A stretch of DNA of 64,000 bases from Bacteroidales bacterium (GTDB lineage: Bacteria; Bacteroidota; Bacteroidia; Bacteroidales; UBA932). The position numbers and the translations under genes are program-made. Below are positions 32,876 through 41,512 of this stretch, piece after piece. The DNA is taken from contig SUYQ01000004.1 of NCBI GenBank assembly GCA_015060325.1, forward strand, positions 1 through 64,000. The letters run 5' to 3'. The notes under the pieces were generated by a model that searched no databases, was not told the origin of the DNA, and was given only the letters and a program-made list of their open reading frames with translations. Position 1 is the stretch's first letter. Each line of letters opens with the position of its first letter.

Positions 32876-33858
32876 TCATAGACAGATACATATCCTATAT
32901 CAGGGATATACGTCGCTATTCCCCAAGGACCGTCCAGCTGTATGGAGAGGTCGTAAGGCGTTATGCTAAAGTTGCTTTCGGTACCGATGACGTTTCTGAT
33001 TCCCAATTGCTGGAGTCTTTGAATCCCTCTGAAATCCGTTCATATGAGGTGAGGCTTCTTGATGAGGAAGGCATGGTTCCCAAGACGGTCCGTCTGCATC
33101 TTTCTGCCCTCAGCGGATTCTGCCGTTTTCTGGTGAAGGAGGGTCTGCTGGAATCCAATCCGGTGCGGCTTGTGCCGAAGCCGAAGGTGGAGAAACGTCT
33201 GCCGCATTTCTTCAGGAAGGATGCTTTGGATACATATCTCAAGAACACCGAGTTATATTCGTCTCAAGAATATCTGGACGGTTTTCTTCAAGGACCTCAT
33301 TCTGAAAACGGCAAGAAATTCTATGATGAACGTCTTGCTCGCCTGATAATCTCCATGCTGTATTCGACCGGACTTCGCCGCAGCGAATTGATATCGCTTG
33401 ATGTGAAGGATGTCGATTTTGGGCGTAAAGTTGTTAAAGTGGTAGGAAAAGGCAATAAAATGCGCGAAATTCCTATGATAGTTTCGTTGAGTGAAGAAAT
33501 TTTATTATATTTGAAAGCAGTTGAGGCACTGACGGGAGGGGAGAGGTCTTTGAAATCGCCGTTGCTGGTGACATATTCCGGAAGAAGACTCTATCCGGCT
33601 TATGTGGACCGGACGGTAAAACGTGAGCTTGGGGATGTCGAGGGAATAACGGGACGCAGGTCTCCGCATGTGCTGAGACATTCGCTGGCGACGGAGCTGA
33701 TGAACGAAGAGGCGGATCTTAATTCGATAAAGGAACTGCTCGGACACTCATCGCTCGCGACGACACAGGTCTATACCCACAGCAGTTTTGCCCGACTGAA
33801 GAATATTTATGAACGTGCCCATCCAAGGGCTAAAAACGGAGGTAAAAATGGAGATTAG
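32872..33858 (+). CDS. Tyrosine recombinase, XerC/XerD type
   Basis: A 328-residue tyrosine recombinase. Catalytic residues are all present: Arg in STGLRRSELI, Lys in GKGNKMREIP, HxxR in HVLRHSLATE, His in LLGHSSLATT and Tyr in VYTHSS. The N-terminal SAM-like domain is present (YSPRTVQLYGEVVRRYA). It has no phage or transposon neighbours and is coupled to cca and hpf, which fits a chromosome-dimer-resolution Xer protein. XerC and XerD cannot be told apart here. It overlaps hpf by 11 bp. Confidence 0.9.
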   Translation: MIIDRYISYIRDIRRYSPRTVQLYGEVVRRYAKVAFGTDDVSDSQLLESLNPSEIRSYEVRLLDEEGMVPKTVRLHLSALSGFCRFLVKEGLLESNPVRLVPKPKVEKRLPHFFRKDALDTYLKNTELYSSQEYLDGFLQGPHSENGKKFYDERLARLIISMLYSTGLRRSELISLDVKDVDFGRKVVKVVGKGNKMREIPMIVSLSEEILLYLKAVEALTGGERSLKSPLLVTYSGRRLYPAYVDRTVKRELGDVEGITGRRSPHVLRHSLATELMNEEADLNSIKELLGHSSLATTQVYTHSSFARLKNIYERAHPRAKNGGKNGD

Positions 33859-34138
33859 AGTGCAGTCGATCAAGTTCAATGCAGATCAGAAACTGTTGGA
33901 CTTTGTAGAAAAGAAATTCTCGAGAATCGAGAAATTTTATGACGCTGTTACAGCTGTTGATGTAGCGCTGTCATTGCTTCCAGACCATGAAAACAAGAAT
34001 GTGAAGGTGCAGGTGAGCATCCCTGGCAACACGCTGGTTGTCGAGAAGAATGCCAAGACCTTCGAAGACGCAGTTGTTGACTGCGCAGACATTCTGAAGG
34101 AAAAACTTGTGAAAGTCAAAGAAAAGAGAGCAGAATAA
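33848..34138 (+). CDS. hpf: Ribosome hibernation-promoting factor (HPF/RaiA family)
   Basis: The ATG at 33848 gives 96 residues starting MEIRVQSIKFNADQKLLDFV, then KKFSRIEKFYDAVTAVDVAL. This is the short HPF form, without the C-terminal dimer domain. It binds the decoding centre of idle 30S subunits. It overlaps the xer stop by 11 bp and precedes a strong terminator. The in-frame upstream ATG at 33809 lies inside xer and is less likely. Confidence 0.92.
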   Translation: MEIRVQSIKFNADQKLLDFVEKKFSRIEKFYDAVTAVDVALSLLPDHENKNVKVQVSIPGNTLVVEKNAKTFEDAVVDCADILKEKLVKVKEKRAE

Positions 34139-34148
34139 CAGACTCACA

Positions 34149-34177
34149 AAGCAGCGTCGTTGACGCTGCTTTTTTTT
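34149..34177 (+). terminator. Terminator after hpf
   Basis: AAGCAGCGTC and GACGCTGCTT arms (34149-34171) around GTT, with a long T run to 34177. Confidence 0.93.
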
Positions 34178-34188
34178 GTCCCTCTTTT

Positions 34189-34299
34189 ATGGACATGTAA
34201 CTACCAGATAACCAATAAGATAACTACTAACACGGTGGGGCAAAAATACCCACCGTGTTAGTAGTTATGTTGCTGTGCAACAGGGGGTTATATGTCCAT
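34189..34299. repeat. Nested inverted repeat, 111 bp
   Basis: The inner pair is a perfect 20 bp (34220-34239 with 34249-34268, loop GCAAAAATA). The outer pair is ATGGACATGTAAC at 34189-34201 with GTTATATGTCCAT at 34287-34299 (one mismatch). The whole block lies between the hpf terminator and the holA promoter and holds no gene. Confidence 0.85.
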
Positions 34300-34356
34300 A
34301 CTACATGACTGTGATAAAAATACCGTTTCCGCGCATAAAATATCAAAACAGTTTAT

Positions 34357-34364
34357 TATCTTTG
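34357..34364 (+). promoter_or_regulatory. -7 element of holA
   Basis: TATCTTTG, 7 bases before the holA ATG, again implying a very short leader. No clear -33 element. Confidence 0.6.
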
Positions 34365-34371
34365 TGTAATT

Positions 34372-35412
34372 ATGGCAAAAGGATTTCAAGATACGGATTC
34401 TCTGTGCAGAGAGATTGTCAAAGATGCCCGTGCAGGTGTCTTCAAGCCGGTTTATCTTCTGATGGGGGATGAGCCGTATTATGTTGATATGGTGTGCGAT
34501 GCGATACTGGAGCATTGTCTTGACGAGAGTGAGAGGGATTTCAACCAGACGGTCTGCTATGGTGCTGATGTGAATGCGGATGCTGTAATCACTGCTGCCC
34601 GCCGTTACCCTATGTTTGCCGAGAGGCAGCTGGTCGTGGTGAAGGAGGCTCAGATGATGAAGGGGATCGAGGATCTTGCCATATACTGCCAGAATCCGTT
34701 GGAGTCAACCGTGTTGGTGATTGCTATGCATGGTGCTTCTGCCGACAAGAGGAAATCCTTCTACAAGACTGTGTCGAAGATGGGAGTCGTCGTGGATTCT
34801 CCGACATTGCGTGACTATGAAATGCCGCGTTGGATATCGATGTACTACCAGACACGAGGTCTTCAGATCGCTCCGGATGCTGCAGCCCTGCTTGCGGAAT
34901 ATGCCGGTACGGATCTGAGCAAGATTGCCATCGAGACCGACAAGTTGCTGAAGAATCTTCCTGAGGGAACGGCTCATGTCTCAGCGTCCGACATTGAAAA
35001 GAATGTGGGCATCAGCCGTCAGTTCAGCATATTCGAGCTTACCAAGGAACTGTCTGCGAAGAATTCTGCAAAGGCTTTGAGGATTGCGGCCTATATCGGT
35101 TCTGCTGCAAAATTTGCAATGCCGATGGCGGTAAGCGCATTGTTCACACATTTCTACAGGATATTGAAGTATGGGGCTCTGCTGCAGGCCAATCCGCGTC
35201 CGGCAAACGATCAGAAGGCAAAGGTCCTTGGAGTGGCACCGTTCTTCTTTCAGGAGTATGATATGGCTGTAAGAAACTATCCTGTAAGGAAATGCATGGC
35301 TGCGATAGCGCTTTTGAAGGAGTATGACTACAAGGGAAAGGGAGGTGACGTCGGCGAGGCTACCGATGCTCAGCTCATGGTCGAGCTCACAGCAAAACTG
35401 TTGAACCTGTAA
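34372..35412 (+). CDS. holA: DNA polymerase III delta subunit
   Basis: HolA is the clamp-loader subunit that opens the beta clamp. The 346-residue protein has the family's N-terminal pattern: FKPVYLLMGDEPYYVDMVCD, then RRYPMFAERQLVVVKEAQMM near residue 85. AELAGTDLSKI-like text is read as LAEYAGTDLSKIAIETDKLL in the middle domain. The C-terminal helical collar ends near DAQLMVELTAKLLNL. It has its own promoter. A single family-2 REP-like arm follows the stop. Confidence 0.92.
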   Translation: MAKGFQDTDSLCREIVKDARAGVFKPVYLLMGDEPYYVDMVCDAILEHCLDESERDFNQTVCYGADVNADAVITAARRYPMFAERQLVVVKEAQMMKGIEDLAIYCQNPLESTVLVIAMHGASADKRKSFYKTVSKMGVVVDSPTLRDYEMPRWISMYYQTRGLQIAPDAAALLAEYAGTDLSKIAIETDKLLKNLPEGTAHVSASDIEKNVGISRQFSIFELTKELSAKNSAKALRIAAYIGSAAKFAMPMAVSALFTHFYRILKYGALLQANPRPANDQKAKVLGVAPFFFQEYDMAVRNYPVRKCMAAIALLKEYDYKGKGGDVGEATDAQLMVELTAKLLNL

Positions 35413-35423
35413 TGAGATTGCGC

Positions 35424-35452
35424 TGTCCTCCTGAGCGAAGCGAAGGATCTTT
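35424..35452. repeat. Single arm of the family-2 REP-like element
   Basis: GTCCTCCTGAGCGAAGCGAAGG and a few more bases, right after holA, matching the left arm of arrays A and B without the inverted partner. Confidence 0.7.
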
Positions 35453-35483
35453 AAACTGAAATGAAACAAAACATATATAGAAA

Positions 35484-36398
35484 ATGGGAATTATTGAATG
35501 TATTGATGTAAGCAAGAGTTTCGGTGAGAAGGTGGCCCTTGACCACGTCTCGCTTGAGATTCCGAAGGGAAAGATTTTCGGTCTTCTCGGTCCTAACGGT
35601 GCAGGAAAGACCACATTGATCAGGATTATCAATAGAATAACCATACCTAGTGGCGGCTCTATCCTTTTTGACGGCCGTCCTATCACCCAGGATGATGTTG
35701 CCAAGATAGGATATCTTCCGGAGGAACGTGGACTTTACCGCAAGATGACAGTCGGTGATCAGGCCCTGTATTTTGCGCAGCTCAAGGGTATGAGCCGTCG
35801 TGAGGCCATCATGGAACTCAAGAAATGGTTCCAGAGATTCGGTATCGAAAGCTGGTGGAACAAGAAGGTTGAGGAGCTTTCAAAGGGTATGGCCCAGAAG
35901 GTTCAGTTCATCACTACTGTAGTGCATAAGCCTTCTCTGTTGATTCTTGATGAACCGTTCTCCGGTTTTGACCCGGTGAATGCCCAGATTATCCGTGAGG
36001 AGATACTTCGCCTGAAGGATGAAGGAGCTACGATCATCCTGTCTACTCATAACATGGAGTCTGTCGAGGAACTATGCGACAATATTGCATTGTTCAACAA
36101 GTCTCATGTGGTGATTACTGGAGGCGTGGACGAAATCAGACGCAAGTACGGCAACAATAATGTCGAGATCGTATATACTGCAAAGACCCGTCTCGAGCAT
36201 GATCCGAAGACCTTCAAGGTGCTTTCCGATCAGGATGAATGCGGCCGTCATACGGCAGTCCTTGCTCTTGAGCCTGATGCAGAAGCAAACGATGTTCTCA
36301 AGGCCGTAATGGAACAGGAAATAGCAGTTAATTCATTCAAGGAACTTGTTCCAAGGATGAATGATATTTTCATAAAGCTGGTAACAGAGGAGGAGTAA
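35484..36398 (+). CDS. ABC transporter ATP-binding protein (Nat/export type)
   Basis: A 304-residue ATPase. Walker A is GPNGAGKTT at residues 36-44, the signature is a variant LSKGMAQKVQ near 131, Walker B is LLILDEPFSGFDP near 151, and the H-loop is STHNMESVEE. About 80 C-terminal residues form a DUF4162-like tail, as in NatA-type ATPases. It is followed after 3 bases by the matching permease. Export of ions, peptides or lipids is possible; substrate unknown. Confidence 0.92.
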   Translation: MGIIECIDVSKSFGEKVALDHVSLEIPKGKIFGLLGPNGAGKTTLIRIINRITIPSGGSILFDGRPITQDDVAKIGYLPEERGLYRKMTVGDQALYFAQLKGMSRREAIMELKKWFQRFGIESWWNKKVEELSKGMAQKVQFITTVVHKPSLLILDEPFSGFDPVNAQIIREEILRLKDEGATIILSTHNMESVEELCDNIALFNKSHVVITGGVDEIRRKYGNNNVEIVYTAKTRLEHDPKTFKVLSDQDECGRHTAVLALEPDAEANDVLKAVMEQEIAVNSFKELVPRMNDIFIKLVTEEE

Positions 36399-36401
36399 GA
36401 T

Positions 36402-37817
36402 ATGAAACTGAGAAATATAAAGACAATCATTGCACGCGAATACATGTCTCGCGTTAGGAAGAAGTCCTTTCTTTTGATTACATTCCTGGGACCTATCTTC
36501 TTTGCTGCAGTATGTGTGCTTCCTGCCGTCATTATGAACATGACCAAGGAGGATAAGAAGAAAGTTGCTGTAGTAGATAATTCAGGATTTGTATCTGAGC
36601 GTCTTAAGGATACTGATATAGTAGATTTTACAGATTATTCTGGTTGCAATGCAGACAGTCTGAAGACCAGGATGAAGTCAAAGGATATCGATATACTGGT
36701 GGAGGTGTTTCCTGTCGACTCTGTTTCAGTTGTTGCCAAGGCATGCGCCCCAAAGCCGATCAGTGTTGATATGAAGGGAGCGATTGCTGAACAGATCAAT
36801 GAGGCTGTGGAGGACTACAGACTGGAGTCCTATGGTCAGGAAAACCTCAAGCAGATAATGCAGGAGGTGGAGTTTGAAACTCCGATTGCGACAATGACGA
36901 TAGATGAGTACGGCAATGAAAAGGTGTCGGCTCCGGAGGTCTATATGATTGTGTCTCTGTTGATGGCAATGATCATCTATATGTTTATTGCGATGTTCTC
37001 AGGAATGGTGATGCAGAGCGTGATCGAGGAAAAGGCAAGCAGGGTTGTGGAAGTGCTCGTATCATCTGTCAAGTCAACTGAACTGATGTTCGGAAAGATC
37101 ATCGGTGTTGCCTGCGTAGCTGTGACCCAGTTCCTTCTGTGGATCGTTCTGACGGTCGGACTTGTTTATGGAATCTCATCATTTGTAGGTTTTGATACCA
37201 TAATGGGCAGTGCAACCGCCCAGACAGAACAGATGAATCAGATGACTGAGGCTGTAGGCGTCGACAGCGAACAGACATCTGTGATGCCGTCGATGCAGTC
37301 CATTGAGCAGGTTGGAGTGTCGGATTCATCTGATCAGGCGGAGGAAGCTCCTCAAGGAGGACAGCTGGCTGCAGTGTTCAAGACTCTGAAGACTCTTGAT
37401 TACGGAATGCTGATATTCGGATTTCTGGTTTATTTCATTCTCGGTTATCTTCTCTATGCATCATTCTTTGCTGCCATCGGATCTGCCGTCGAGAATGAAG
37501 CAGATACCCAGCAGCTCCAGCTGCCTGTGACAATCCCTCTGATGATAGCATTCTTCATTGCCTTCTATGCTTTCAAGGCTCCGGAAAGTTCTGTTGTATT
37601 CTGGGCGTCAATGATTCCGTTCACGTCACCTATAGTGATGCTTGCACGTATTCCATTCGGCGTTCCTGGTTGGGAACTAGCTCTTTCGATAGGTATTCTG
37701 GTGCTTACATTCCTTCTTTGCGGATGGGCTTCTGCCAAGATTTACAAGATAGGAATCCTGATGTTCGGCAAGAAGACCTCTTTCAAGGATCTCTGGAAAT
37801 GGCTTAAACAAAAATAA
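36402..37817 (+). CDS. ABC-2 type permease (NatB-like)
   Basis: A 471-residue permease. One membrane segment near residue 25 (KSFLLITFLGPIFFAAVCVL) leads to a large outside domain (to about 180), then several segments follow (MIVSLLMAMIIYMFIAMFSG, IGVACVAVTQFLLWIVLTVG, and four more to the end). The EEKASRVVEVLVSSVKSTEL loop is typical of this family. A Met/Gln/Ser/Glu-rich insert at about 265-320 is not conserved. It pairs with the ATPase before it. The next gene starts one base after its stop codon. Confidence 0.9.
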   Translation: MKLRNIKTIIAREYMSRVRKKSFLLITFLGPIFFAAVCVLPAVIMNMTKEDKKKVAVVDNSGFVSERLKDTDIVDFTDYSGCNADSLKTRMKSKDIDILVEVFPVDSVSVVAKACAPKPISVDMKGAIAEQINEAVEDYRLESYGQENLKQIMQEVEFETPIATMTIDEYGNEKVSAPEVYMIVSLLMAMIIYMFIAMFSGMVMQSVIEEKASRVVEVLVSSVKSTELMFGKIIGVACVAVTQFLLWIVLTVGLVYGISSFVGFDTIMGSATAQTEQMNQMTEAVGVDSEQTSVMPSMQSIEQVGVSDSSDQAEEAPQGGQLAAVFKTLKTLDYGMLIFGFLVYFILGYLLYASFFAAIGSAVENEADTQQLQLPVTIPLMIAFFIAFYAFKAPESSVVFWASMIPFTSPIVMLARIPFGVPGWELALSIGILVLTFLLCGWASAKIYKIGILMFGKKTSFKDLWKWLKQK

Positions 37818-37818
37818 T

Positions 37819-38643
37819 ATGAACAGGATCATAACCCTAGTTGCGCTGCTCTGCATCTCTGTAGCGGCGTCGGCGCAGAAATACACATGGAAGGCAATAC
37901 CTATGGACGGCTCACGGGCCGGATGCAGATATGCCATGCAGGATGACGTGGATGAGGCCATCGGTACTTTGGATGACGGTGTCTACACTGCACCTAACGG
38001 CAACATGTTCCAGGATGACAGCATGGTTGTCCAGACTGCTGCCATCGTGCTGGCCGCCCAGCCTGCAATGTATGAAAAGAAAGCGGTCATTGGTTATTCC
38101 GACCATGAAATCGTCGAGAAGAAACCGGAGAGTGAGCTCTCTAACATGATTGTGGATCTTATGATGGCAGCAGCACGGAACGAGAGCGGTAAGGAAATCC
38201 ATCTCGGACTGCTTAATTTCGGCGGAATCCGTTCAGATCTTCCTAATGGAAAGATCTTGTTGGACGATGTGGAGTCGATGCTTCCGTTCAACAACAACAT
38301 CGTCTATATGGAAATGACCGGCAGAGAGATCAGAAAGCAGATAGACTATATGCTGCAGACCAAGTTGCTTGCAACCGGTGGAATGAAGATAGTGGTAAAG
38401 GATAAGAAGGCTGTAAGGATTAAGGTCAATGGCAAGCCTTTGGATGATGACAAGGTTTATGGTGTTGCTACAATCACATTCCTGCTGCGAGGTGGAGATG
38501 ATTTTAATCTTGGAGAGAATGCATTGATAATTAATGATTTGGGAATCCTTGTCAGGCAGCCGGTTCTGGATCATATAATCAATGAAACCAAGTCCGGACG
38601 TATGATCGGATACAAGAAGGATGGACGTGTCATTATAAGATAA
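37819..38643 (+). CDS. 5'-nucleotidase C-terminal domain protein, exported
   Basis: A 274-residue protein with signal peptide MNRIITLVALLCISVAASAQ. It corresponds to the substrate-binding (5_nucleotid_C) half of 5'-nucleotidases: NMIVDLMMAAA, LGLLNFGGIRSDLPNG, LPFNNNIVYMEMTGREIRKQ and the LLRGGDDF segment. It lacks the metal site, which is coded by the next gene. The order is reversed relative to a fused enzyme, where the C-terminal domain comes second. The two halves may assemble in the periplasm. Confidence 0.88.
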   Translation: MNRIITLVALLCISVAASAQKYTWKAIPMDGSRAGCRYAMQDDVDEAIGTLDDGVYTAPNGNMFQDDSMVVQTAAIVLAAQPAMYEKKAVIGYSDHEIVEKKPESELSNMIVDLMMAAARNESGKEIHLGLLNFGGIRSDLPNGKILLDDVESMLPFNNNIVYMEMTGREIRKQIDYMLQTKLLATGGMKIVVKDKKAVRIKVNGKPLDDDKVYGVATITFLLRGGDDFNLGENALIINDLGILVRQPVLDHIINETKSGRMIGYKKDGRVIIR

Positions 38644-38649
38644 TTGCTT

Positions 38650-39480
38650 ATGAAGAAGTTATTTATATCTTTCATTGCTATTGCTTCAGCATTGACAATT
38701 GCTGCACAGGATCTTACGATCCTTCACCTTAATGACACCCACAGCCATGTGGAGCCGGAAAAAATGGGCGATGTAAAAGGACATGGAGGTGTTATCGAGC
38801 AGTCCATATACATTTCTGAAGTAAGGAAAGAGATGGGCGAACAGAATGTTCTACTGCTTCACGCCGGTGATTTCAGCCAGGGAACTTCATACTTTACTCA
38901 GCTGGATGGTCAGATAGAAATAGATCTGATCAATACTTTCGGCTATGATGTCGTTACCCTTGGAAATCACGAATTTGACAATGGACCGGCAGTCTTGGCC
39001 AAAAGGCTTGTGCAGCTTGAGTGTCCGGTAGTTTGTGCCAACTATGATTTCTCTAAGACAGATCTTGCTGATATTGTAAAACCGTATGCGATAGTAGAGA
39101 AAGCAGGTAAGAAAATAGGGGTCATCGGCCTGTTGACGGATATTTCAACAGTCGTGGATTCTTCCGCCCATGCAGGGCTTGTCTATATGGATCCGGTGTC
39201 TGTGGCCCAGAAGTATGTCGACTGTCTCAGAAATGAGGAGAAATGTGATCTGGTCATATGTCTTACTCACCTCGGAGACGAAAGGGACAAGAATACAACT
39301 GCTGCAATAGATCAGGATCTTGTGGCCGGTACAACCGGAATCGATATCGTTGTCGGAGGTCATGCCCATACGCGTCTTGAGGATATGGAAATATGGAAGA
39401 ATGCAGCCGGTGAGGACGTCGTTTATATTACAGACGGGTGCTGGGGTCTTGAAATCGGACGACTTGACATTGAGTTTTAA
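38650..39480 (+). CDS. 5'-nucleotidase metallophosphatase domain protein, exported
   Basis: The ATG at 38650 gives 276 residues with signal peptide MKKLFISFIAIASALTIAAQ. The calcineurin-like metal site is complete: DLTILHLNDTHSHVEP, HAGDFSQGTSYF, LGNHEFDNGPAVLA, LTHLGDERD and VVGGHAHTRLED. It is the catalytic half missing from the previous gene, and is coded 6 bases after it. Together they would hydrolyse nucleotides or sugar nucleotides in the periplasm. Confidence 0.9.
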   Translation: MKKLFISFIAIASALTIAAQDLTILHLNDTHSHVEPEKMGDVKGHGGVIEQSIYISEVRKEMGEQNVLLLHAGDFSQGTSYFTQLDGQIEIDLINTFGYDVVTLGNHEFDNGPAVLAKRLVQLECPVVCANYDFSKTDLADIVKPYAIVEKAGKKIGVIGLLTDISTVVDSSAHAGLVYMDPVSVAQKYVDCLRNEEKCDLVICLTHLGDERDKNTTAAIDQDLVAGTTGIDIVVGGHAHTRLEDMEIWKNAAGEDVVYITDGCWGLEIGRLDIEF

Positions 39481-39483
39481 CAT

Positions 39484-40041
39484 ATGCATTTTGCAGAGAT
39501 CATAATTCTTGCAGTCGGAGTTGCGATGGATGCTTTTGCCGTATCCGTCTGCAAGGGCTTGTCTGTCAACAGACTACGTCCTGGATATATATTCTCTGCA
39601 GCTTTATGGTTTGGCGGTTTTCAGGCGCTGATGCCATTGATAGGATACTATCTCGGCGTGAGTTTCGCTGATGCTGTTGCCAGCATAGATCATTGGATAG
39701 CTTTCGTACTCCTCGGTTTCATAGGTGGGAAGATGATAATGGAGGCATTTCATAAGAATGAAGAGTGCGAATATGATCCTGATTTTTCCTTCAGGACCAT
39801 GTTCATGCTGGCTGTAGCCACAAGCATAGATGCCCTGGCAGTAGGAGTGTCTTTGGCCTTTGCAGGAGCTGATATATGGTCGGCAATTCTGGTCATAGGC
39901 TTGATAACCGGATGCTTTTCAGCGCTCGGCGTGTGGCTGGGAAATGTTTTCGGTTGCAGGTACAAGTCAAAAGCTGAGTTCTGTGGGGGCCTGATCCTGT
40001 TTGCCATAGGTTTGAAGATTCTTCTGGAACATACGATGTAA
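39484..40041 (+). CDS. mntP: Manganese efflux pump MntP
   Basis: A 185-residue inner-membrane protein with six hydrophobic segments. The two conserved Asp motifs are AVGVAMDAFAVSVCKG in the first and ATSIDALAVGVSLAFAG in the fourth. Length and both motifs fit MntP. It starts 3 bases after the nucleotidase gene. No yybP-ykoY-like riboswitch fits in this spacing, so regulation must come from an upstream promoter. Confidence 0.93.
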   Translation: MHFAEIIILAVGVAMDAFAVSVCKGLSVNRLRPGYIFSAALWFGGFQALMPLIGYYLGVSFADAVASIDHWIAFVLLGFIGGKMIMEAFHKNEECEYDPDFSFRTMFMLAVATSIDALAVGVSLAFAGADIWSAILVIGLITGCFSALGVWLGNVFGCRYKSKAEFCGGLILFAIGLKILLEHTM

Positions 40042-40043
40042 TT

Positions 40044-41141
40044 ATGCCTGTACTTGAAAAAATAGTCATATCTGATTTCAGAAACATAGAACTTCAGGAA
40101 CTGGAGTTCTCTCCGAACATAAACTGCATAAGTGGAAACAATGGAGAAGGAAAGACCAATCTGCTGGATGCTGTCTACTATCTATCTATGACAAAGAGCG
40201 CCTTCTCAACGTCTGACAGATTTACCTTCAGGCATGGCACCGATGAACTGTCTCTGTCAGGTACATACAGGATGGAGAATGGCCTCAAGTGCCGTTTTGC
40301 CCTCAAGATGAATTCCAAGGGAGAGAAGAAGGTGAGGCGAGATGACAAGCCTTACGGACGCGTCTCAGAGCATATCGGTGTGCTTCCTATAGTCATGGTC
40401 TCTCCTTCGGACATATCCATGATCAGCGAATCAGGAGATGAACGCCGCAGGTTCGTTAATGCGGTACTGTCTCAGATGGATTCGGAGTATATGTCTGCTC
40501 TTCAGCAGTATAACAGGCTTCTGCTTCAGAGAAACAAGATGCTGAAGGATCTTGACCCGGACAGGACTCTGCTGGAGGTTATCGATATGAGGATGGCTGC
40601 CTTGGCACAGCCTATACATGAAAAACGACGCAGTTTCGTAGATGCATTGAAGCCGGTAGTCGCTGAATATTACAAAGCATTGTCCGGAGGTGCCGAGCAT
40701 GTCGACATAGAATACGAATCTGATCTTTTCAAGGGACAGCTTGATATGCTCCTTGGGTCTTCATTTGAAAAAGACAGGATACTGAAATATACCACATGCG
40801 GAATACAGCGTGATGACTTCGTATTCAAGATGGACGGGTGGCCTATAAGAAGGCATGGTTCCCAGGGACAGCAGAAGTCTTTTCTGGTCTCCCTGAAGTT
40901 TGCGCAGTATGAGATCATGAAGAAGAGTTACGGTTTTGCTCCTATGCTTCTTCTGGATGACGTGTTCGATAAACTTGATATGGGAAGGATATCTAATCTG
41001 CTTCAGATGGTATCAGGCAAAGACTTCGGTCAGATATTCATCACTGACAGCAATAAGGTGCGTATGTCCGGCATCGTTGATGCATTGACCCAGGACCGTG
41101 CATATTTTGAGACAAAAGAGGGAACTTTCTCAAGAATCTGA
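40044..41141 (+). CDS. recF: DNA replication/repair protein RecF
   Basis: RecF loads RecA at gapped DNA. The 365-residue SMC-like ATPase begins VISDFRNIELQELEFSPNIN, with Walker A SGNNGEGKTNLLDAVYYL near residue 31. The C-terminal part has the signature GSQGQQKSFLVSLKFAQY and Walker B PMLLLDDVFDKLD. It starts 2 bases after mntP and is followed by the DUF721 gene, the usual Bacteroidota pair. Confidence 0.95.
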   Translation: MPVLEKIVISDFRNIELQELEFSPNINCISGNNGEGKTNLLDAVYYLSMTKSAFSTSDRFTFRHGTDELSLSGTYRMENGLKCRFALKMNSKGEKKVRRDDKPYGRVSEHIGVLPIVMVSPSDISMISESGDERRRFVNAVLSQMDSEYMSALQQYNRLLLQRNKMLKDLDPDRTLLEVIDMRMAALAQPIHEKRRSFVDALKPVVAEYYKALSGGAEHVDIEYESDLFKGQLDMLLGSSFEKDRILKYTTCGIQRDDFVFKMDGWPIRRHGSQGQQKSFLVSLKFAQYEIMKKSYGFAPMLLLDDVFDKLDMGRISNLLQMVSGKDFGQIFITDSNKVRMSGIVDALTQDRAYFETKEGTFSRI

Positions 41142-41142
41142 T

Positions 41143-41490
41143 ATGGCATACGACGGTAAGACCAACAGGATGCGCAGGCATGAGCCTGTGGGAATGGATG
41201 AACTGGTGCGACAGTTCATTCGTGACATGCGTCTTTCATCCGGTCTGAATCGTCAGAGGGTAGGGGACGTGTGGAATGAGGTTTCCGGGGCATCACGGTA
41301 CACCTTGGGAGTGAATTTTGCTGACGGAGTCCTGTACTGTAGCTTGTCCTCGTCTATAGTCAGGAATCAGCTGTACTTTCAGAAGGATGCTCTGATACAG
41401 GCGATGAATGATGCTTTAAAGAAGGATGAATTGTTCATCTGGGATTGGGAGAAGAAGGGCAATTGTGTCAAGACGCTGGTCTTGAAATAG
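41143..41490 (+). CDS. DUF721 (DciA-like) protein
   Basis: The ATG at 41143 lies one base after the recF stop and gives 115 residues starting MAYDGKTNRMRRHEPVGMDE. The domain is recognised from GDVWNEVSGASRYTLGVNFA, then LYCSLSSSIVRNQLYFQK. DciA-related proteins help load the replicative helicase where DnaC is missing; this role is assumed by family. Coupling to recF agrees with a replication or repair job. Confidence 0.85.
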   Translation: MAYDGKTNRMRRHEPVGMDELVRQFIRDMRLSSGLNRQRVGDVWNEVSGASRYTLGVNFADGVLYCSLSSSIVRNQLYFQKDALIQAMNDALKKDELFIWDWEKKGNCVKTLVLK

Positions 41491-41512
41491 ATAACAAATA
41501 ATATTTTATCAT

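Noticed and set aside
32872..33858. Integrase of a mobile element
   Set aside because: The recombinase is coupled to cca and hpf, has no attachment-site repeats, no adjoining tRNA gene and no cargo genes, so a housekeeping Xer protein is more likely.
39470..39490. Manganese riboswitch in front of mntP
   Set aside because: Only 3 bases separate mntP from the previous stop codon.
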